A stretch of 22,592 nucleotides of DNA from Nemertoderma westbladi (taxonomy: Eukaryota > Xenacoelomorpha > Nemertodermatida > Nemertodermatidae). The stretch spans positions 1 to 22,592 of the forward strand of contig JAUCBJ010000818.1 of NCBI GenBank assembly GCA_032718475.1. Direction: 5' to 3'. The notes below the pieces were generated by a model. It saw nothing but the letters and a program-made list of their open reading frames with translations. It ran no database searches and had not been told where the DNA came from. This document shows positions 20,855 to 22,592 of this stretch, in pieces (the first letter of the stretch is position 1; every line of letters begins with the position of its first letter). The position numbers were made by a program, and so were the translations under genes.

Positions 20855-21979
20855 GTGAGCAGTTGTAATTGCTTCAATTTTACCCTGTATGTACTTTTCC
20901 TGGCTGATGTTGTAGGCCAATTTAAGATCGTCCTTAGCTTTCTCAACCTTGTTAATGTTTTCGGTTTTTGGTTGTTCGGTTTTAACTTTGTAGGCTATCT
21001 TAAGATCTTCTCTCTTACAAGTATCCACAGAGTTTTGCCCTGGCACATAGTGTTTTCGTTTGGGTTTCTGGGGGATATTGGCTGATTCCTTGTGGGCTAT
21101 TATTATATTCTGGTATATTGAATCGGTGGACTGGTCTTCATCCATTGACTGAAGTGTTTCAAAGCGGTTTTGGACTTCTACTGTGTAAACATCCTTTACA
21201 GCATTGTCAGTTCGGAGTTTCTCCCAGTCATATTTGATTTGCTTGCTTGTCCTGGGTTTGCTGGCTCGCAAACTGAGTCTGATCTCTGCAGTCACAATTC
21301 TGTGGTCCGAACCAATTAGGTTGAACGAGCTGTAGGCCTCGCAGTTGATCATGCTGTTTCTCCACTTTTTGTTTATAGGGATGTAATACAGTTGTGCTTT
21401 GGTTCCATTAGGGTATTGAAAGGTCCATAGCTTCCCCTTACTCTTTTCGAATGTGTTGTTTGTTGGTATCAATTCACATTCTTCCATTAGGTCTAAAAGT
21501 AAGTACCCATTTGTATTAGAACTGGTGTTATAGGTGTAACCCTTGATGTCTTCTGGGCCAATTTGCGCATTCAGGTCACCAGCAATGACTTTAACATTGT
21601 GTTTCGGAATGTCCTTTATAAGTCCAGTCAGATCTTCATAAAACCTGACTGCTTGTTCTGGCTCTGAGGCATTGGTTGGACTGTAGCAACATATAACTGT
21701 TGCCTTGGGATTCCCATCAAATGTTGCGATCATAACCCTGGAATATATAGATTCGATGTTGTTTAGGGTCTTAAGTGCAAATGGGCTTAGCAGAATTCCT
21801 ACTCCACCAATTGATGCATTGGCCGAGTTTCTTACTGCTGAGCTTGTTACTAACGTCCATCCATTTCCAATGTCATTGTACTTCATGGCAGTGTCTTCAT
21901 GACAAATATCCGATGTTCTTGGATGCAGATGATGTCGATGTTAAATTCCATTTCCAGAGCGACCATGTCATGTCATGGT
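20855..21979 (-). pseudogene. LINE endonuclease domain and linker, decayed
   Basis: Order on the minus strand: MEFNIDIICIQEHR (catalytic-type E in QEH, near 21911-21950), a one-base-scale frameshift near 21905, GGVGILLSP, CCYSPTNASEPEQ, GDLNAQIG (GDLN at 21569-21580), LWTFQYPNGTKAQLYYI, and GSDHRIV (SDH at 21302-21310), then a lysine-rich linker. These are the APE-type motifs that nick target DNA. In LYYI, relatives usually have DYI, so a conserved aspartate appears lost. The frame from 21886 stays open to a stop at 20813, but the family sequence leaves it near 20850. There TGTGAGTATGTGAG shows an 8-bp tandem duplication that could be the frameshifting event. Confidence 0.87.
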
Positions 21980-21982
21980 CGA

Positions 21983-21995
21983 TGCTGTCAACCTT
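21983..21995. repeat. Target-site duplication, right copy (13 bp)
   Basis: TGCTGTCAACCTT directly adjoins the truncated 5' end of the LINE. One base later the right R repeat begins, so the insertion lies at the array/R boundary. Confidence 0.92.
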
Positions 21996-22090
21996 GTTAA
22001 ATTGTTTCGTTCTGGATGGAATTCAATAGAAAGTAACCAGTTATCCTCCCCTACCGGTTCACCTTTTATCTCCCGTATTACTCATGTTAC

Positions 22091-22138
22091 CTCCATCTAA
22101 TATACTTATTCCTTATACTATAAGGATACTAGATGGAG
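22091..22138. repeat. Hairpin in right R (19-bp stem)
   Basis: CTCCATCTAATATACTTAT faces ATAAGGATACTAGATGGAG around a 10-nt loop with two mismatches. Stem ends are identical to the left copy, while the loop and inner stem vary. Confidence 0.85.
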
Positions 22139-22173
22139 CGGACTGGAATGAATATGGCATTACACGCAGTCAA

Positions 22174-22201
<28 letters not shown>
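22174..22201. repeat. Poly-C tract (28) in right R
   Basis: Twenty-eight consecutive Cs after GCAGTCAA, the counterpart of 8011-8034. Confidence 0.95.
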
Positions 22202-22204
<3 letters not shown>

Positions 22205-22214
22205 CACTCGTCCT

Positions 22215-22592
22215 TTACATCAATTACATCAAGGTGTAGCATTGTCACGCAGCTCCCCTCACCGCCCATCAAATGTATATACACCCAATATACACGGAAT
22301 CGGGACATTATACAATGAATGTAGGGATTAATCTATCTACAGTACACACATTGCATATAAAGTAATTGCTGTTACACATTCCCCCACCGTGTAAAAAATT
22401 TAAGAAACAAATATTTAAATAAAATATTGTACCACCATGTGAATAGAGTTAGCATTAAAAAAGATCCAATCACTAAAGAGATTAAGTAAAACCGGCTGAT
22501 CAATGATAGGGTTGCTAGGTTACCAATATAATCAAATAGACAGGCCTGACTACTACAAAGTACTGAATCATTGCCAGTTAATTATTTTAGTA
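22215..22592. other. Gene-free flank
   Basis: AT-rich sequence to the window edge with no supportable gene. The 61-codon frame from 22133 starts in R, crosses the poly-C tract and has no domain. Confidence 0.6.

Larger units (their letters stand above)
19126..21982 (-). mobile_element. RTE-like LINE, 2857 bp, 5'-truncated, inserted in the minisatellite
   Basis: On the minus strand an endonuclease precedes a reverse transcriptase and a C-terminal segment ending VRVRST and TAG. The element ends in a (TAG)n tail and is flanked by a 13-bp target duplication. A near-absent 3' UTR with a simple-repeat tail, a single EN-RT frame and the GRP..TY C-terminal segment resemble RTE-group LINEs; that clade call is from memory of family traits. 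The 5' end begins inside the endonuclease, so a modest N-terminal part is missing. Four in-frame stops and three frameshifts make this copy dead. Confidence 0.92.
21997..22214 (+). repeat. Direct repeat R, right copy (218 bp)
   Basis: Same order of blocks as 7834-8041, starting TTAAATTGTTTCGTTC and ending in poly-C then CTCGTCCT. Differences include small indels near 22084 (CATGTTAC) and after CGGACTGGAATG. It begins one base after the end of the minisatellite and LINE target duplication. Here no array follows the poly-C; the sequence goes on as ordinary DNA. Removing the LINE, the two R starts lie about 11.3 kb apart. Confidence 0.88.

Noticed and set aside
19725-22029. Forward ORFs over the second LINE
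   Set aside because: They are opposite-strand shadows of recognisable endonuclease and reverse transcriptase motifs.
7834-22214. R copies as LTRs of a retrovirus-like element
   Set aside because: No TG...CA ends, primer-binding site, polypurine tract, gag/pol or flanking duplication were found. The only RT between them is a later LINE with its own target duplication.

Overview
This window looks like repeat-dominated, non-coding chromosomal DNA from an animal, plausibly a marine invertebrate. The reasons are two APE-type non-LTR retrotransposons (LINEs), an 11-kb minisatellite, a small terminal-inverted-repeat (TIR) element, and AT-rich spacer with no operon-like gene packing. The species cannot be fixed from the sequence. 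I found no convincing host gene, tRNA or rRNA. Almost every long open frame comes from the minisatellite, and the real protein signals all belong to retrotransposons on the minus strand.

Layout. Bases 1-2050 hold the 5'-truncated end of one LINE. Its reverse transcriptase frame stays open for about 635 codons, runs off the left edge, and is broken once near a SDH endonuclease motif. Bases 2134-2256 carry three 41-bp tandem copies. Bases 2322-3454 are a 1.13-kb non-autonomous TIR element. It is bounded by 8-bp GATTACCC target duplications and packed with the palindrome CTACGCGTAG (15 exact copies seen). Bases 3463-7833 are gene-free spacer with a perfect 37-bp palindrome, ACCGGT clustering, nested hairpins, a poly-C tract and a dispersed motif GTCCC(A/G)TACTTTACC.

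The centre is a composite locus. A 208-bp repeat R (7834-8041), ending in 24 Cs, leads into a 40-bp minisatellite (8041-19125). The array abuts a second direct copy of R (21997-22214), which ends in 28 Cs. The array core is a higher-order repeat (HOR): three long tandem copies of 3207, 3651 and 3126 bp with sharp borders and diverged edges. A second, RTE-like LINE (19126-21982) inserted into the last array unit next to the right R, making a perfect 13-bp target duplication (TGCTGTCAACCTT). That LINE is decayed by four in-frame stops and three frameshifts.

These parts are best read as layers of repeat evolution. The R-array-R structure came first, the array was expanded by segmental duplication, and the LINE arrived afterwards. 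The array's lack of stop codons in all three forward frames follows from its unit length (40 = 1 mod 3) and is not by itself evidence of a gene. The possible novelties are the R-array-R unit and the palindrome-loaded TIR element.
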